Shown: positions 1 to 7,970 of the stretch, in pieces
How the letters are laid out: every line of letters starts with the position of its first letter
How positions within the stretch are numbered: the first letter of the stretch is position 1
Source: Fidelibacterota bacterium
GTDB taxonomy: Bacteria; Fidelibacterota; Marinisomatia; Marinisomatales; CAZVFT01
Assembly: GCA_014381485.1 (NCBI GenBank)
Contig: JACNLN010000149.1
Span: forward strand, 2,662 to 24,375
Length of the DNA: 21,714 bases
Direction of reading: 5' to 3'
Program-made: the position numbers and the translations under genes
The notes under the pieces: model-generated
The model's input: the letters and a program-made list of their open reading frames with translations, nothing else
The model's database searches: none
What the model was told of the DNA's origin: nothing

Positions 1-384
1 TTCTTCAACTTTTTTGCTGGCGGAATGCCGGGAATGCGGGGTTATCCATTTTACAGTATTGAAGGAAACAGACTAACTCTTGCATCGGTTTCCCTTCGGA
101 TTCCTCTAGTGCAGCAGAAGCATTTCGCCATTGGACCTTTCATACTGCAAAATATAGTGATTGGCGCAATTGGGCAGTTTGGTGATGCATGGTCAGGGAG
201 TTTGGATAATTTTAAAGGAAAACGATCAGCAGGAATTCAGATAAGATTTGGGGGATTTTCATTTTATAACTATCCCACAGGAATTGCTGTGGAAGTTCAC
301 AAAGGATTGGATAAATTTTCCATTGGCAAAAATGCCTATGGAGAAGATTTTAAAACATATTTCACACTAATGTTTGGGTTTTGA
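1..384 (+). CDS. Outer-membrane beta-barrel protein, C-terminal part (5' truncated)
   Basis: The frame is open from the first base, so the start lies outside the window; 127 codons are visible. The visible part alternates hydrophobic and polar residues, has many Gly and aromatic residues, and ends in Phe (MFGF), the usual last residue of an outer-membrane barrel recognised by the BAM machinery. The phrase GMPGMRGYPFYSIEGNR followed by a strand ending RIPL resembles the C-terminal barrels of bacterial surface-antigen proteins and of large TolB-like beta-propeller/barrel proteins in the FCB group. The N-terminal part, which would decide between them, is missing. The next gene starts one base after its stop, so the two are probably co-transcribed. 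The barrel call is fairly firm; the specific family is inference. Confidence 0.6.
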   Translation, partial: FFNFFAGGMPGMRGYPFYSIEGNRLTLASVSLRIPLVQQKHFAIGPFILQNIVIGAIGQFGDAWSGSLDNFKGKRSAGIQIRFGGFSFYNYPTGIAVEVHKGLDKFSIGKNAYGEDFKTYFTLMFGF

Positions 385-385
385 T

Positions 386-1333
386 ATGAAAACAAAACAA
401 TCACTATTACTCATTCTAACATTTTTCATCACAAGTCAATTATTTGGTGGGTCTGGTATGGATTTTGGAACCTACCGACCGGAGTTTCATGGGCATCTCT
501 TACTATCTAGAGCTGTAGTTGATACAGATACAGTTGAAGTAGAAAAGGAATTTTACAAGTACCCTGCTCGAAGCTTGATTATGTCTCTCGTTATTCCTGG
601 TGCCGGACAGTGGTATGCTGGATCGAAAATGAAAGCACTAATGTTTGTAGCTTTTGAAGCAGGAAGTTGGGCTGCCTGGTATCATATGAAACAGCAAGGG
701 GAACAACTCAGAGTAGACTTTGAAAGATTTGCCGATGATCACTGGTCATTACAAAATTGGGTACGTTATTGTGGATACTTGACAGATTTATATGGAGATG
801 TAAAAATCATAGGTACTCATCATTTAATGATAATACTTCCAAATGGATCGATTGTACCATCAGATACATTGGCCTCGGATTTTTTTCCTTACGATCTTGA
901 TCCCCTTGATCCTGCAATTGTATCCATTATGGACAGTGAGTATTATGAGAACATCGGGAAATATGACCAATTCGTAGCAGGGTGGGACGATGTTTTTGAG
1001 TTTGTGTATGACACGACTGGCGCTATCGTGGATACAATTCCGTTGTGGTGGGACTATGAAAAGGATGTTGGAGATTCGATTGAGACGATTGTTATGACCA
1101 AACACAGGGAGAAGTATTTGGATATGCGGGAAGACCATAATATTGCGTTAAGATGGGCAGGTTATGCCGTAAGTGCTATTATGTTTAATCATGTCATCAG
1201 TGCTCTGGAAGCAGCATGGGAGACAAAAAAACAGTCTCATAAACAAAAGAAAGTTGAAACCTCATTGGGTTTATTATATTCACCCTACAATCGGTTTGGG
1301 ATCGGTGGAATAAAACTCTCTCTAAGCTGGTAA
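386..1333 (+). CDS. DUF5683-type membrane protein with signal peptide
   Basis: This is a 315-residue exported or membrane protein of unknown role. I chose the ATG at 386 over an in-frame TTG at 374 because it gives a clean signal peptide: two lysines, a hydrophobic run of about 15 residues, then SQLFGGS. Around residues 55-95 the sequence YPARSLIMSLVIPGAGQWY, a short basic loop (SKMKA) and a hydrophobic helix rich in F, A and W match the DUF5683 pattern of a PG-x-GQ-Y turn between two membrane segments. The middle (about 110-250) is acidic and soluble-looking, and a further hydrophobic stretch lies near 260-275. The C-terminus (YSPYNRFGIGGIKLSLSW) looks like a terminal beta strand. It sits between a barrel protein and a BamD-like lipoprotein, which suggests an envelope role. 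DUF5683 has no established function that I know of. Confidence 0.7.
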   Translation: MKTKQSLLLILTFFITSQLFGGSGMDFGTYRPEFHGHLLLSRAVVDTDTVEVEKEFYKYPARSLIMSLVIPGAGQWYAGSKMKALMFVAFEAGSWAAWYHMKQQGEQLRVDFERFADDHWSLQNWVRYCGYLTDLYGDVKIIGTHHLMIILPNGSIVPSDTLASDFFPYDLDPLDPAIVSIMDSEYYENIGKYDQFVAGWDDVFEFVYDTTGAIVDTIPLWWDYEKDVGDSIETIVMTKHREKYLDMREDHNIALRWAGYAVSAIMFNHVISALEAAWETKKQSHKQKKVETSLGLLYSPYNRFGIGGIKLSLSW

Positions 1334-1366
1334 TTCTAAAAAGAAAGTAAAGTAGTAATATTGTTA

Positions 1367-2137
1367 ATGAACCGATTAGCACTTTTTCCGATTTTATACT
1401 TAAGTATAATTATTTCCTGTTCCCACAACTCAAAGGTTGATGTCTGGGAAGATGATCTGCAGGAAAGATTTGACAAAGGAATGAAGTATCTTGAGAAAAA
1501 GAAGTACTTTAAAGCCCAGGAGGAATTGAATTACGTACTGATTCGGGGGAGTCATACAGACCTGGCTGATGATGCCCTGTTTTACCTTGGGGAATCGTAT
1601 TACTTAAACAAAGAATATCTTCTGGCGATCAATAATTTTGATCGGTTGTCGAGACAGATGATTTACAGCCCTTATGTTGAGCAGGCTCGATTTAGAATCT
1701 GTCAGGGTTATGTGACACTATCGCCCAAATATTACCACGACCAGAAATACACAAATAACGCCATTGATAAACTTCAGGAATTTGTGGAGGATTTTCCTCA
1801 ATCAGAGTTTATAAATGAAGCTAATCAATTAATTCAGGAGATGCGGAATAAACTGGCAAGGAAAATATATGAGGCGGGAATTCTTTACATAAAGATGGAA
1901 GAGTATTCTTCAGCACTGCTCTATTTTGAGGATTTATTATTAAAGTATTACGATACTAAATGGGCTGACGCATCGAGATTGAAGATTGTAGAAGTCTATC
2001 TAAAAATAGGTGATGGTAAGAATGCGAAAGAGTATATTGAAAAAAATTCAGACAAGTTCAGAGATCCTGAGATGTTACAATCAGCAAAGTTAAGCATTAC
2101 CAGCCATTCAAAGGAAAACCGAGATAGTTCGCAATGA
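1367..2137 (+). CDS. bamD: BamD/YfiO-like TPR outer-membrane lipoprotein
   Basis: The predicted 256-residue lipoprotein probably faces the periplasm. In the best-studied systems BamD supports BamA in inserting barrels into the outer membrane. The ATG at 1367 gives MNRLALFPILYLSIIISC: a short signal peptide with lipobox I-I-S-C and lipidation at Cys18. A TTG two codons upstream (1361) is possible but unneeded. From residue 30 onward come tandem helix pairs of TPR type, with repeated phrases such as KGMKYLEKKKYFKAQEEL, DDALFYLGESYYLNKEY and ASRLKIVEVYLKIG. The order matches the YfiO/BamD family, whose usual length is about 240-270. The stop overlaps the nadD start (ATGA). A barrel gene and a DUF5683 gene precede it, consistent with envelope biogenesis. 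General TPR lipoproteins can look alike, so the BamD assignment is by family, not proven function. Confidence 0.72.
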   Translation: MNRLALFPILYLSIIISCSHNSKVDVWEDDLQERFDKGMKYLEKKKYFKAQEELNYVLIRGSHTDLADDALFYLGESYYLNKEYLLAINNFDRLSRQMIYSPYVEQARFRICQGYVTLSPKYYHDQKYTNNAIDKLQEFVEDFPQSEFINEANQLIQEMRNKLARKIYEAGILYIKMEEYSSALLYFEDLLLKYYDTKWADASRLKIVEVYLKIGDGKNAKEYIEKNSDKFRDPEMLQSAKLSITSHSKENRDSSQ

Positions 2138-2718
2138 AAATCTGTTTGTTTGGTGGCACTTTTGACCCACCTCATATCGGTCACTTGATCATTGCTGAGT
2201 CCATCAAAGAGACTCACAATTTTGATAAAATGTTTTTTATTCCGTCGTTCTTGCCTCCCCATAAGCAGGATGAATTGGTTTCATCAGTTAATGATCGATT
2301 CAAAATGCTCAGATTAGCTCTGGAGGGAAATGAAAATTTTGAGATTTCGGACATCGAAATCAAGCGGGGAGGTGTTTCATATACGATTCAAACCATCCGT
2401 GAGATAAAATCGAAATACCATCTGAGCAGGGAAGATATTTATTTTTTACTGGGGAGTGATTCGCTTCTTGAATTTCATACCTGGAAAAATCCTGAAGATA
2501 TTTTAAATGAATGTCATATTCTTGTGGTTCTTCGACCTGAGTTCCAGCCCAGTCGTATTTCCTCAAAGATTTTATCTCAAATTCAATTTGCTAATATATC
2601 TCAAATCGATATATCATCATCCCAAATCCGTAGACGAGTTAGAATGGGGCAAACCATTCGTTATATGGTTCCTGACATTGTCTTTTCCTATATTGAAGAA
2701 AATAATCTTTATCGATAA
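2134..2718 (+). CDS. nadD: Nicotinate-nucleotide adenylyltransferase
   Basis: NadD transfers AMP from ATP to nicotinate mononucleotide, giving deamido-NAD in the cytoplasm, the penultimate step of NAD synthesis. The 194-residue protein has the nucleotidyltransferase signature near its start (GGTFDPPHIGH, residues 7-17, with the T/HxGH motif), then SFLPPHK, the LLGSDSLLEFHTW block that recognises the nicotinate nucleotide, and the C-terminal SSSQIRRRV motif that binds ATP phosphate. The length is normal for NadD. The start overlaps the stop of the upstream lipoprotein gene (ATGA), which suggests translational coupling, and its own stop overlaps the next start (TAATG). The paralogous enzyme CoaD is encoded at 11065; the LLGSDS-HTW region distinguishes this one as NadD. 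Confidence 0.95.
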   Translation: MKICLFGGTFDPPHIGHLIIAESIKETHNFDKMFFIPSFLPPHKQDELVSSVNDRFKMLRLALEGNENFEISDIEIKRGGVSYTIQTIREIKSKYHLSREDIYFLLGSDSLLEFHTWKNPEDILNECHILVVLRPEFQPSRISSKILSQIQFANISQIDISSSQIRRRVRMGQTIRYMVPDIVFSYIEENNLYR

Positions 2719-3644
2719 TGGTCATCCCTCAAATTATTCTATTTATTTTTTGTGGTGGAGTTTTATTATTTTATGGTGCGGATTATCTCGTTAAAGGGGG
2801 ATCTCATCTTGCTCGAATATTTGGCATCTCTTCTCTTGTAATTGGATTAACTATTGTGGCATTTGGGACATCATTACCGGAGTTGGTTGTTAGTCTTGTT
2901 GCTGCTTTGCGGGGAAGTGAGAGCATCGCTGTAGGGAATGTTATCGGATCAAATATCGCCAATGTTGGCTTAGTTATTGGATTAAGTGCAACTCTTTTCC
3001 ATATTGTTCTCGGAAAACATAAGTTTTTCCGTGATCTGAATTTTTTACTGGTTATTTCTCTTGTTTTTATATGGATGGCATTTGATGGTATTATTGAAAG
3101 ATGGGAGGGAATTATTCTGTTTATTGGAGTCATTACTTATACATATTTTCGTATCTCTTATGGGAAAAGTGATTATCCAATTGACAAGGATGAAGGCTCT
3201 GTTTTGATTAACATTTTTTATGTCATCATCGGAATTATTGGACTTACTATTGGTTCAAATCTATTTGTGGATGGGGTTATTCGATTGGCGAAGATTCTAG
3301 GGGTTTCAGAATTTGTTCTTGGGGCTACTGTGGCAGCGTATGGAACATCCCTGCCAGAATTAACAACATCTCTTGTGGCAGCTTATCGGAAGGAAGCTGC
3401 AATCTCAATTGGAAACATCATTGGATCGAATATTTTTAACATTTTGTGTGTCATTGGACTGGTTTCAACTATCAATCCTCTAAATGTGGAAAACAGTGTG
3501 TTTTATTTTGAAATTCCAGTGATGCTTATTTATACATTGGCTCTGTATCCGTTGTTACGAATGAGAACCAGAATCTTTAAACGTTATTCTATAATTCTTC
3601 TTGTAGGATACTTAGCTTTTGTGTCCTATTTGTTTGTACGATAG
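2718..3644 (+). CDS. CaCA-family sodium/calcium exchanger (YrbG-like)
   Basis: This 308-residue inner-membrane antiporter probably exchanges Ca2+ (or another cation) for Na+ or H+. The two hallmark inverted alpha repeats are both present: about residues 43-90 (GTSLPEL, then GNVIGSNIANVGLVIG) and about 201-248 (YGTSLPELTTSLVAA, then GNIIGSNIFNILCVIG). The Glu in each GTSLPEL is the expected cation-binding residue. Around ten hydrophobic helices can be seen, with a short charged loop near 146-160 between halves. There is no large regulatory loop, so it resembles bacterial YrbG/NCX_Mj-type exchangers. It is tightly packed between nadD and ftsE (1-base overlap upstream, 9-base gap downstream). 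The sequence alone does not settle the transported ion. Confidence 0.9.
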   Translation: MVIPQIILFIFCGGVLLFYGADYLVKGGSHLARIFGISSLVIGLTIVAFGTSLPELVVSLVAALRGSESIAVGNVIGSNIANVGLVIGLSATLFHIVLGKHKFFRDLNFLLVISLVFIWMAFDGIIERWEGIILFIGVITYTYFRISYGKSDYPIDKDEGSVLINIFYVIIGIIGLTIGSNLFVDGVIRLAKILGVSEFVLGATVAAYGTSLPELTTSLVAAYRKEAAISIGNIIGSNIFNILCVIGLVSTINPLNVENSVFYFEIPVMLIYTLALYPLLRMRTRIFKRYSIILLVGYLAFVSYLFVR

Positions 3645-3653
3645 GTAATTTGT

Positions 3654-4304
3654 ATGATCGAATTTGATAATGTCTCCTGTACCTTTGTAAAGGGTGCCGG
3701 TATAGTTGATGCCTCTTTTAACATTGACAAAGGAGAATTTGTCTGTGTCATCGGCCCCACTGGTGCTGGCAAGACAACTCTTCTGCGATTGATTTATATG
3801 GATGTTATCTCAGAAAAGGGGAGAGTGATTGTTGATAAGTACGATTCTTCCAGAATTAAAAGGCGACAGATCCCGCTACTCAGACGAAAAGTGGGAATGG
3901 TATTTCAGGAATTTAACCTGTTGTCTGACAGGAATGTGTTCGAAAATGTAGCTTTACCCCTCAGGGTTATCGGTGTTCCCAAAAAGGAGATTAAGGATCG
4001 GGTAAACAGAGTATTGGATGAATTGGAGATTGATCACCGATGGAATCATCTTCCTTCTGAACTTTCAGGAGGGGAACAACAGATTGTTTCATTAGCTCGG
4101 GCAGTTGTTAAGAACCCTCTGGTGATACTGGCTGATGAACCTACTGGCAATCTGGATCCTGTTGCTTCATATAAAATCCTGACACTTCTAGAAAAAATTA
4201 ATGAGAACGGGACTGCGATTTTATTTGCAACGCATAGTTACAATCTGGTCAAGGATCGTGGTCACAGGTTTATGGATGTTATTGACTGTAAAGTTCGAAC
4301 GTGA
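3654..4304 (+). CDS. ftsE: Cell-division ATP-binding protein FtsE
   Basis: FtsE is the ATPase of the FtsEX complex, which works at the division site and, in studied bacteria, activates peptidoglycan hydrolases outside the membrane. The 216-residue protein has a complete ABC ATPase set: Walker A GPTGAGKTT (34-42), Q-loop in VFQEFNLL (about Q85), signature LSGGEQQ (137-143), Walker B VILADEPTG (157-165) and the switch His in ATHS (about H194). The early phrase EFDNVS and RRKVGMVFQEFNLLSDRNVFENV are typical of FtsE. The usual Arg after LSGGEQQ is Ile here (EQQIVSLARA). The stop overlaps the ftsX start (GTGA), supporting a coupled FtsE/FtsX pair. LolD/MacB-type ATPases are close relatives, but the adjacent FtsX settles the call. 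Confidence 0.93.
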   Translation: MIEFDNVSCTFVKGAGIVDASFNIDKGEFVCVIGPTGAGKTTLLRLIYMDVISEKGRVIVDKYDSSRIKRRQIPLLRRKVGMVFQEFNLLSDRNVFENVALPLRVIGVPKKEIKDRVNRVLDELEIDHRWNHLPSELSGGEQQIVSLARAVVKNPLVILADEPTGNLDPVASYKILTLLEKINENGTAILFATHSYNLVKDRGHRFMDVIDCKVRT

Positions 4305-5170
4305 TTGATAAATTTTTATATTTGATATCAGAAGGGTTTCGCAGTCTCTGGCGTGCTAAATTAGCTGGATTTGCTACCGTCACTGCTATCGGTATCTCAA
4401 CCAGTTTTATTGGTTTTGGTGCCCTTATCGGGCAGGATATTTCTGATCTACTTCAATTGGCTCGTTCTCAATACAGACTGGAGGTCTTTTTTTCACCCCT
4501 CATCACGGACAACGAAGCAAATCAATTGGTGCAAAAAATCGCCCAAATCCCGGGTGTCAGGAAGTCCACATTAGTTACAAAACAGGAAGCAGCAGAAATA
4601 TTTGAAGAAGAATTTGGGGAAAACATTTTTGAATTGCTTGATGAAAATCCATTACCTTCAAGTTGTATCGTTAAATTGGTAACGAATGGTTATGAACCTC
4701 TTGATGTTCAACCAATAATCAGGAAGATTGAAAAAATTGAACACGTAGATGAGGTAAGACATCAGGGTAGACTGGTATCAACGATTGAGAAATATTATCA
4801 GGGATTTTTCATTATTATGACTGGTGTGGCAATTGTTGTCTTATTAGGAACAGTTATTTTGATATCGAACACTATCCGTTTGTCTATCTATGCCAGACGT
4901 GATTTGATTGATATTTTGAAATTGGTAGGAGCAACCAATCAGTTTATCCGATTTCCATTTGTTATCGAAGGGATTGTTGAGGGTATGTTTGGTGCCATCC
5001 TGGCAAGTGCTTTTATTTATGGATTTGTGCGGGCTACAAACTATTTTCTCAATCTTTTTACACATTATAACATTCATTGGGACTTTCAGATAGTCGCCAT
5101 AATGATATGTGTAATCACGACATTTTCTACTCTGGGAAGTCACAGGGCAGTAAGGAGATTTCTTACATAG
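4301..5170 (+). CDS. ftsX: Cell-division permease-like protein FtsX
   Basis: This is the membrane partner of FtsE, 289 residues, with the expected topology. A cytoplasmic N-terminus with FRSLWRAK is followed by a first membrane segment (about 22-44) and a periplasmic domain (about 46-165) containing the conserved features GVRKSTLVTKQEAAE and NPLPSSCIVKL. Three more membrane segments follow near 169-193, 218-243 and 261-280. The segment between TM2 and TM3 carries RRDLIDILKLVGATNQFIR, the family motif contacting the ATPase. The start is GTG, overlapping the ftsE stop by four bases. No strong Shine-Dalgarno sequence is seen, so translation is probably coupled. The gene ends the upstream block; a 74-base gap with a possible promoter follows. 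Confidence 0.93.
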   Translation: MIDKFLYLISEGFRSLWRAKLAGFATVTAIGISTSFIGFGALIGQDISDLLQLARSQYRLEVFFSPLITDNEANQLVQKIAQIPGVRKSTLVTKQEAAEIFEEEFGENIFELLDENPLPSSCIVKLVTNGYEPLDVQPIIRKIEKIEHVDEVRHQGRLVSTIEKYYQGFFIIMTGVAIVVLLGTVILISNTIRLSIYARRDLIDILKLVGATNQFIRFPFVIEGIVEGMFGAILASAFIYGFVRATNYFLNLFTHYNIHWDFQIVAIMICVITTFSTLGSHRAVRRFLT

Positions 5171-5191
5171 TTTATTCCCGTCTGATATAGC

Positions 5192-5220
5192 TTGATTAAC
5201 ACTTACCTAAATTTTAATTT
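5192..5220 (+). promoter_or_regulatory. Possible sigma-70-type promoter before hrcA
   Basis: TTGATT (5192-5197) and TAATTT (5215-5220) are separated by 17 bases in the short gap between ftsX and hrcA. This fits a weak sigma-70 promoter for the hrcA-grpE-dnaJ block. In AT-rich DNA such pairs arise by chance. No CIRCE operator (TTAGCACTC-N9-GAGTGCTAA) is visible in the gap. Confidence 0.3.
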
Positions 5221-5244
5221 TATCCTTATGTAATCGGGTAAAAA

Positions 5245-6288
5245 ATGACATCATTAAAAACAGATAAAAAACTTTCTGTTCGGGAACGGAATATTTTAAA
5301 GTACGTCATTGAGGATTATATCAAGACGGCAACACCGGTACCTTCAAAACGGCTGAAGAAGAGATATGGGATTCCTCTGAGTGCTTCATCAATTCGAAAT
5401 ACTCTTCACGAACTGGAGGCTATTGGGTTGTTGGGGCATTTACATACCTCTTCAGGGCGGGTTCCAACTGATGATGGCTATCGGCTTTACGTTGATAAGT
5501 TAATATCATTAGAGGATTACAGTGTGGAGATAGAAGAAAATATTTTAAAGGAATTCTCGGATGTTATTTCAAATGTTGACATTCTGCTCCAGATTACAGC
5601 TGACTACCTCGCTCAGGTTAGTCTGCTTTTTGGATTTGTCTGTATCCCGTACTACAAAAATGGACGGTTAACCGATCTGGAACTCATTCCTCTGAGCTCA
5701 GGAAGATTATTATTTATTCTTGGTTTTGATACGGGAAATATCAAATCTATAGTCATTGATGTATCAATGGATATGAAAGAATCAGTTCTTGATAAGGTTC
5801 TTTTTACTTTGAGGGAACGATTGCTGGGTTTATCCATCAGTGAGATTCAAGAGACCATCGCTCACCGTCTGGAAAATAAGGAAATTACAGAGACGGAACT
5901 TGTACAACTCATAATTAGAAATGTTGATTCATATTTTACAATTGATGTTCAAAATCAGATACATACTTCATCGAAAGGTTTGCTACTCAAATCTCCGGAA
6001 TTTGTGCATGCATCTGAAATCCAGACAATAATATCAATTTTGGATGATGAGGATATTCTGCTTAACGAATTTTCAGAAGGACAGGAAGTATTTGGTATTA
6101 GATCATTTATTGGTAAAGAAAATAGGGTACCAGGACTTCACCATTGTTCCGTTGTTATAGGTGATTTTCTTTACGAAACATCCATGGTACAATTAGGTGT
6201 AATTGGTCCCACGAGAATGGATTACAAACAGATATTTTCTACTCTTTCAATAGTGACAAAAACTATACAGAGGATTTTAAATGGTTAA
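5245..6288 (+). CDS. hrcA: Heat-inducible transcription repressor HrcA
   Basis: HrcA represses chaperone genes by binding CIRCE operators and is kept active by GroEL. The 347-residue product, a normal length, starts with a winged-helix domain (about 10-80): RERNILKYVIEDYIKT, then PVPSKRLKKRYG, SASSIRNTLHELEAIGLL and HTSSGRVPTDDGYRLYVD, the strongest family signature. A GAF-like effector domain follows (about 100-250 and onward), and the C-terminal phrase GVIGPTRMDYKQIFS is also diagnostic. It heads a block with grpE (8-base overlap) and dnaJ. No consensus CIRCE is seen in the 74 bases upstream, so autoregulation through a standard operator is not supported here. Confidence 0.95.
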   Translation: MTSLKTDKKLSVRERNILKYVIEDYIKTATPVPSKRLKKRYGIPLSASSIRNTLHELEAIGLLGHLHTSSGRVPTDDGYRLYVDKLISLEDYSVEIEENILKEFSDVISNVDILLQITADYLAQVSLLFGFVCIPYYKNGRLTDLELIPLSSGRLLFILGFDTGNIKSIVIDVSMDMKESVLDKVLFTLRERLLGLSISEIQETIAHRLENKEITETELVQLIIRNVDSYFTIDVQNQIHTSSKGLLLKSPEFVHASEIQTIISILDDEDILLNEFSEGQEVFGIRSFIGKENRVPGLHHCSVVIGDFLYETSMVQLGVIGPTRMDYKQIFSTLSIVTKTIQRILNG

Positions 6289-6838
6289 GGAAGAAAAAGA
6301 GAAGGATACACCAAAGAAAAAGAGTCCCACGAAAATGCAAGAGGTTAAAAAAACACCTCGGAAAACAAAAACTCAGAAGCTGGGAGAAGAATTAAAAGCA
6401 ACACGGGAAGCCTATTCTGGACTTGAAGACCGTCACCTCCGTCTCAGGGCTGAATTTGATAATTACCGGAAACGGAAGGAGAGGGAAATTGTGAGGATTC
6501 TGGAATATGAAGGAGAGGATATTATAAAAGTTTTTCTTCCGGTAGTGGACGATTTGGAACGAGTAGTAAAATCTGTTGATGGAAATAATTCACTGACACT
6601 GGATTCAGTGATGGAAGGTTTGCAGATGATCTTGGATAAGGTAAGAAAAAGGCTGGCAAAATATCAGGTAGAACCTTTCGACTCTGTTGGAAAGACTTTC
6701 GATCCGGAGCTTCATGATGCTGTATTGGTTCAGGAATCAAAGGACCATGGTGAAAAAGAGGTTATCGAGGAAATTGATAAGGGTTACCGTTTCAGGGATA
6801 GAATAATTCGTCATGCAAAGGTGGTTGTGAACAAGTGA
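6281..6838 (+). CDS. grpE: Nucleotide exchange factor GrpE
   Basis: GrpE releases ADP from DnaK in the DnaK-DnaJ-GrpE folding cycle. This 185-residue protein starts with a Lys-rich, disordered tail (about 1-30), continues with a long dimerising coiled coil (about 32-75, containing RLRAEFDNYRKRKERE) and a helical segment with FLPVVDDLERV. It ends in the beta-wing domain with the family signature from FDPELHDAV through to a C-terminal RFRDRIIRHAKVVV. The length is typical. It overlaps hrcA by 8 bases and its stop overlaps the dnaJ start, so the three genes are very likely co-translated. dnaK is not between grpE and dnaJ. Confidence 0.95.
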   Translation: MVKEEKEKDTPKKKSPTKMQEVKKTPRKTKTQKLGEELKATREAYSGLEDRHLRLRAEFDNYRKRKEREIVRILEYEGEDIIKVFLPVVDDLERVVKSVDGNNSLTLDSVMEGLQMILDKVRKRLAKYQVEPFDSVGKTFDPELHDAVLVQESKDHGEKEVIEEIDKGYRFRDRIIRHAKVVVNK

Positions 6839-7962
6839 ATCGGGATTATTACGAAATACTTGGTGTAGACCGGGATGCTTCCAGTAGTGATATAAAACGT
6901 GCATACCGAAAACTGGCAATGAAATATCACCCTGACAGGAATCCAGGCAATAAGGATTCTGAGCAAAAATTCAAAGAAGCAGCAGAAGCTTATTCAGTAC
7001 TAAGTGATGATCAAAAGCGATCCAGGTACAATCAATTTGGCCATGCAGGAGTTGGAATGGGAGATACAGGCACACCGGGATTTGAAGGTTTTCATATGAC
7101 GATGGAGGATATTTTTCAGCAGTTTGGGGATATTTTCGGTGGTAGCAGTCCTTTTGAAGATATTTTTGGTATTGGTAGGCAACAAGCCAGACGCAGACAG
7201 AGGAGGAGTGATCTTAGGATTACTATGCCTTTGGATTTGGAAGATATTGCCACTGGTGTAACCAAGACAATCAAGGTGAAGCGTTTGGAAATGTGTGATC
7301 ATTGCAACGGTTCAGGAGCACAACCCGGGACAAACCCTTCTCAGTGTCCCACATGTAAGGGGTCGGGGCAAGTGCGACAAATTTCCCGATCGTTTTTTGG
7401 ACAGTCAATCACCGTTGTTCCCTGTAATCAGTGTGATGGCGCAGGAGAAATTATTACCAATCCGTGTCGATACTGTCATGGTAGCGGTTCTGTTAAAAAA
7501 AGCGCAGAAATTCGTATCAAGGCACCTCCAGGAGTATCAACCGGAAACTATTTGACTTTGAGAGGAGAAGGTAACAGGGGAGGTAAAAGAACCGAGCCAA
7601 GTGATCTTATTGTTTATTTTGAGGAGAAGGAGCATAAATATTTTACCCGAAATGGCTCAGACATTATAACTGAATTGGAGATTTCCTTTACCCAATCTGC
7701 TCTAGGAGACATCATCAAGGTTCCTACGCTTGAGGGAAAAGCAAAGCTCACAATTCCTGCAGGAATTCAATCTGGACAGGTGTTGCGTATGCGAAAAAAA
7801 GGTCTTCCTGATTTGAGGGGAAGTTATCGGGGGGATTTATTGGTACGAATACAAGTAGTGACTCCTAAAACTTTGAGTTCTAAGCAGAAAGAATTACTAA
7901 AAGAATTGAAAACTATAGAGGGAAAATCGAGTAGAACTAAGGTGAGGAAGATTAGAAGATAG
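6835..7962 (+). CDS. dnaJ: Chaperone protein DnaJ
   Basis: DnaJ is the co-chaperone that stimulates the DnaK ATPase and delivers substrates. It is a full-length type I J-protein of 375 residues. The J domain (1-70) has the invariant HPD at 32-34. A Gly/Phe-rich linker (about 70-115) includes repeated EDIF blocks. The zinc-binding domain has four CxxCxGxG repeats starting at C154, C171, C197 and C211. The C-terminal substrate-binding domains contain GVSTGNYLTLRGEGNRG and IPAGIQSGQVLRMRKKGLP. The start is GTG, overlapping the grpE stop (GTGA). All key residues are intact, so I expect a functional protein. Confidence 0.96.
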   Translation: MNRDYYEILGVDRDASSSDIKRAYRKLAMKYHPDRNPGNKDSEQKFKEAAEAYSVLSDDQKRSRYNQFGHAGVGMGDTGTPGFEGFHMTMEDIFQQFGDIFGGSSPFEDIFGIGRQQARRRQRRSDLRITMPLDLEDIATGVTKTIKVKRLEMCDHCNGSGAQPGTNPSQCPTCKGSGQVRQISRSFFGQSITVVPCNQCDGAGEIITNPCRYCHGSGSVKKSAEIRIKAPPGVSTGNYLTLRGEGNRGGKRTEPSDLIVYFEEKEHKYFTRNGSDIITELEISFTQSALGDIIKVPTLEGKAKLTIPAGIQSGQVLRMRKKGLPDLRGSYRGDLLVRIQVVTPKTLSSKQKELLKELKTIEGKSSRTKVRKIRR

Positions 7963-7970
7963 TTTCATAT

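Noticed and set aside
374..385. TTG at 374 as the start of the DUF5683 gene
   Set aside because: It adds MGFD before the Met-Lys start of a clean signal peptide and overlaps the upstream gene; the ATG at 386 is better.
5171..5244. CIRCE operator before hrcA
   Set aside because: Only TTAACACTT-like sequence is found, with no matching GAGTGCTAA arm at the correct spacing.
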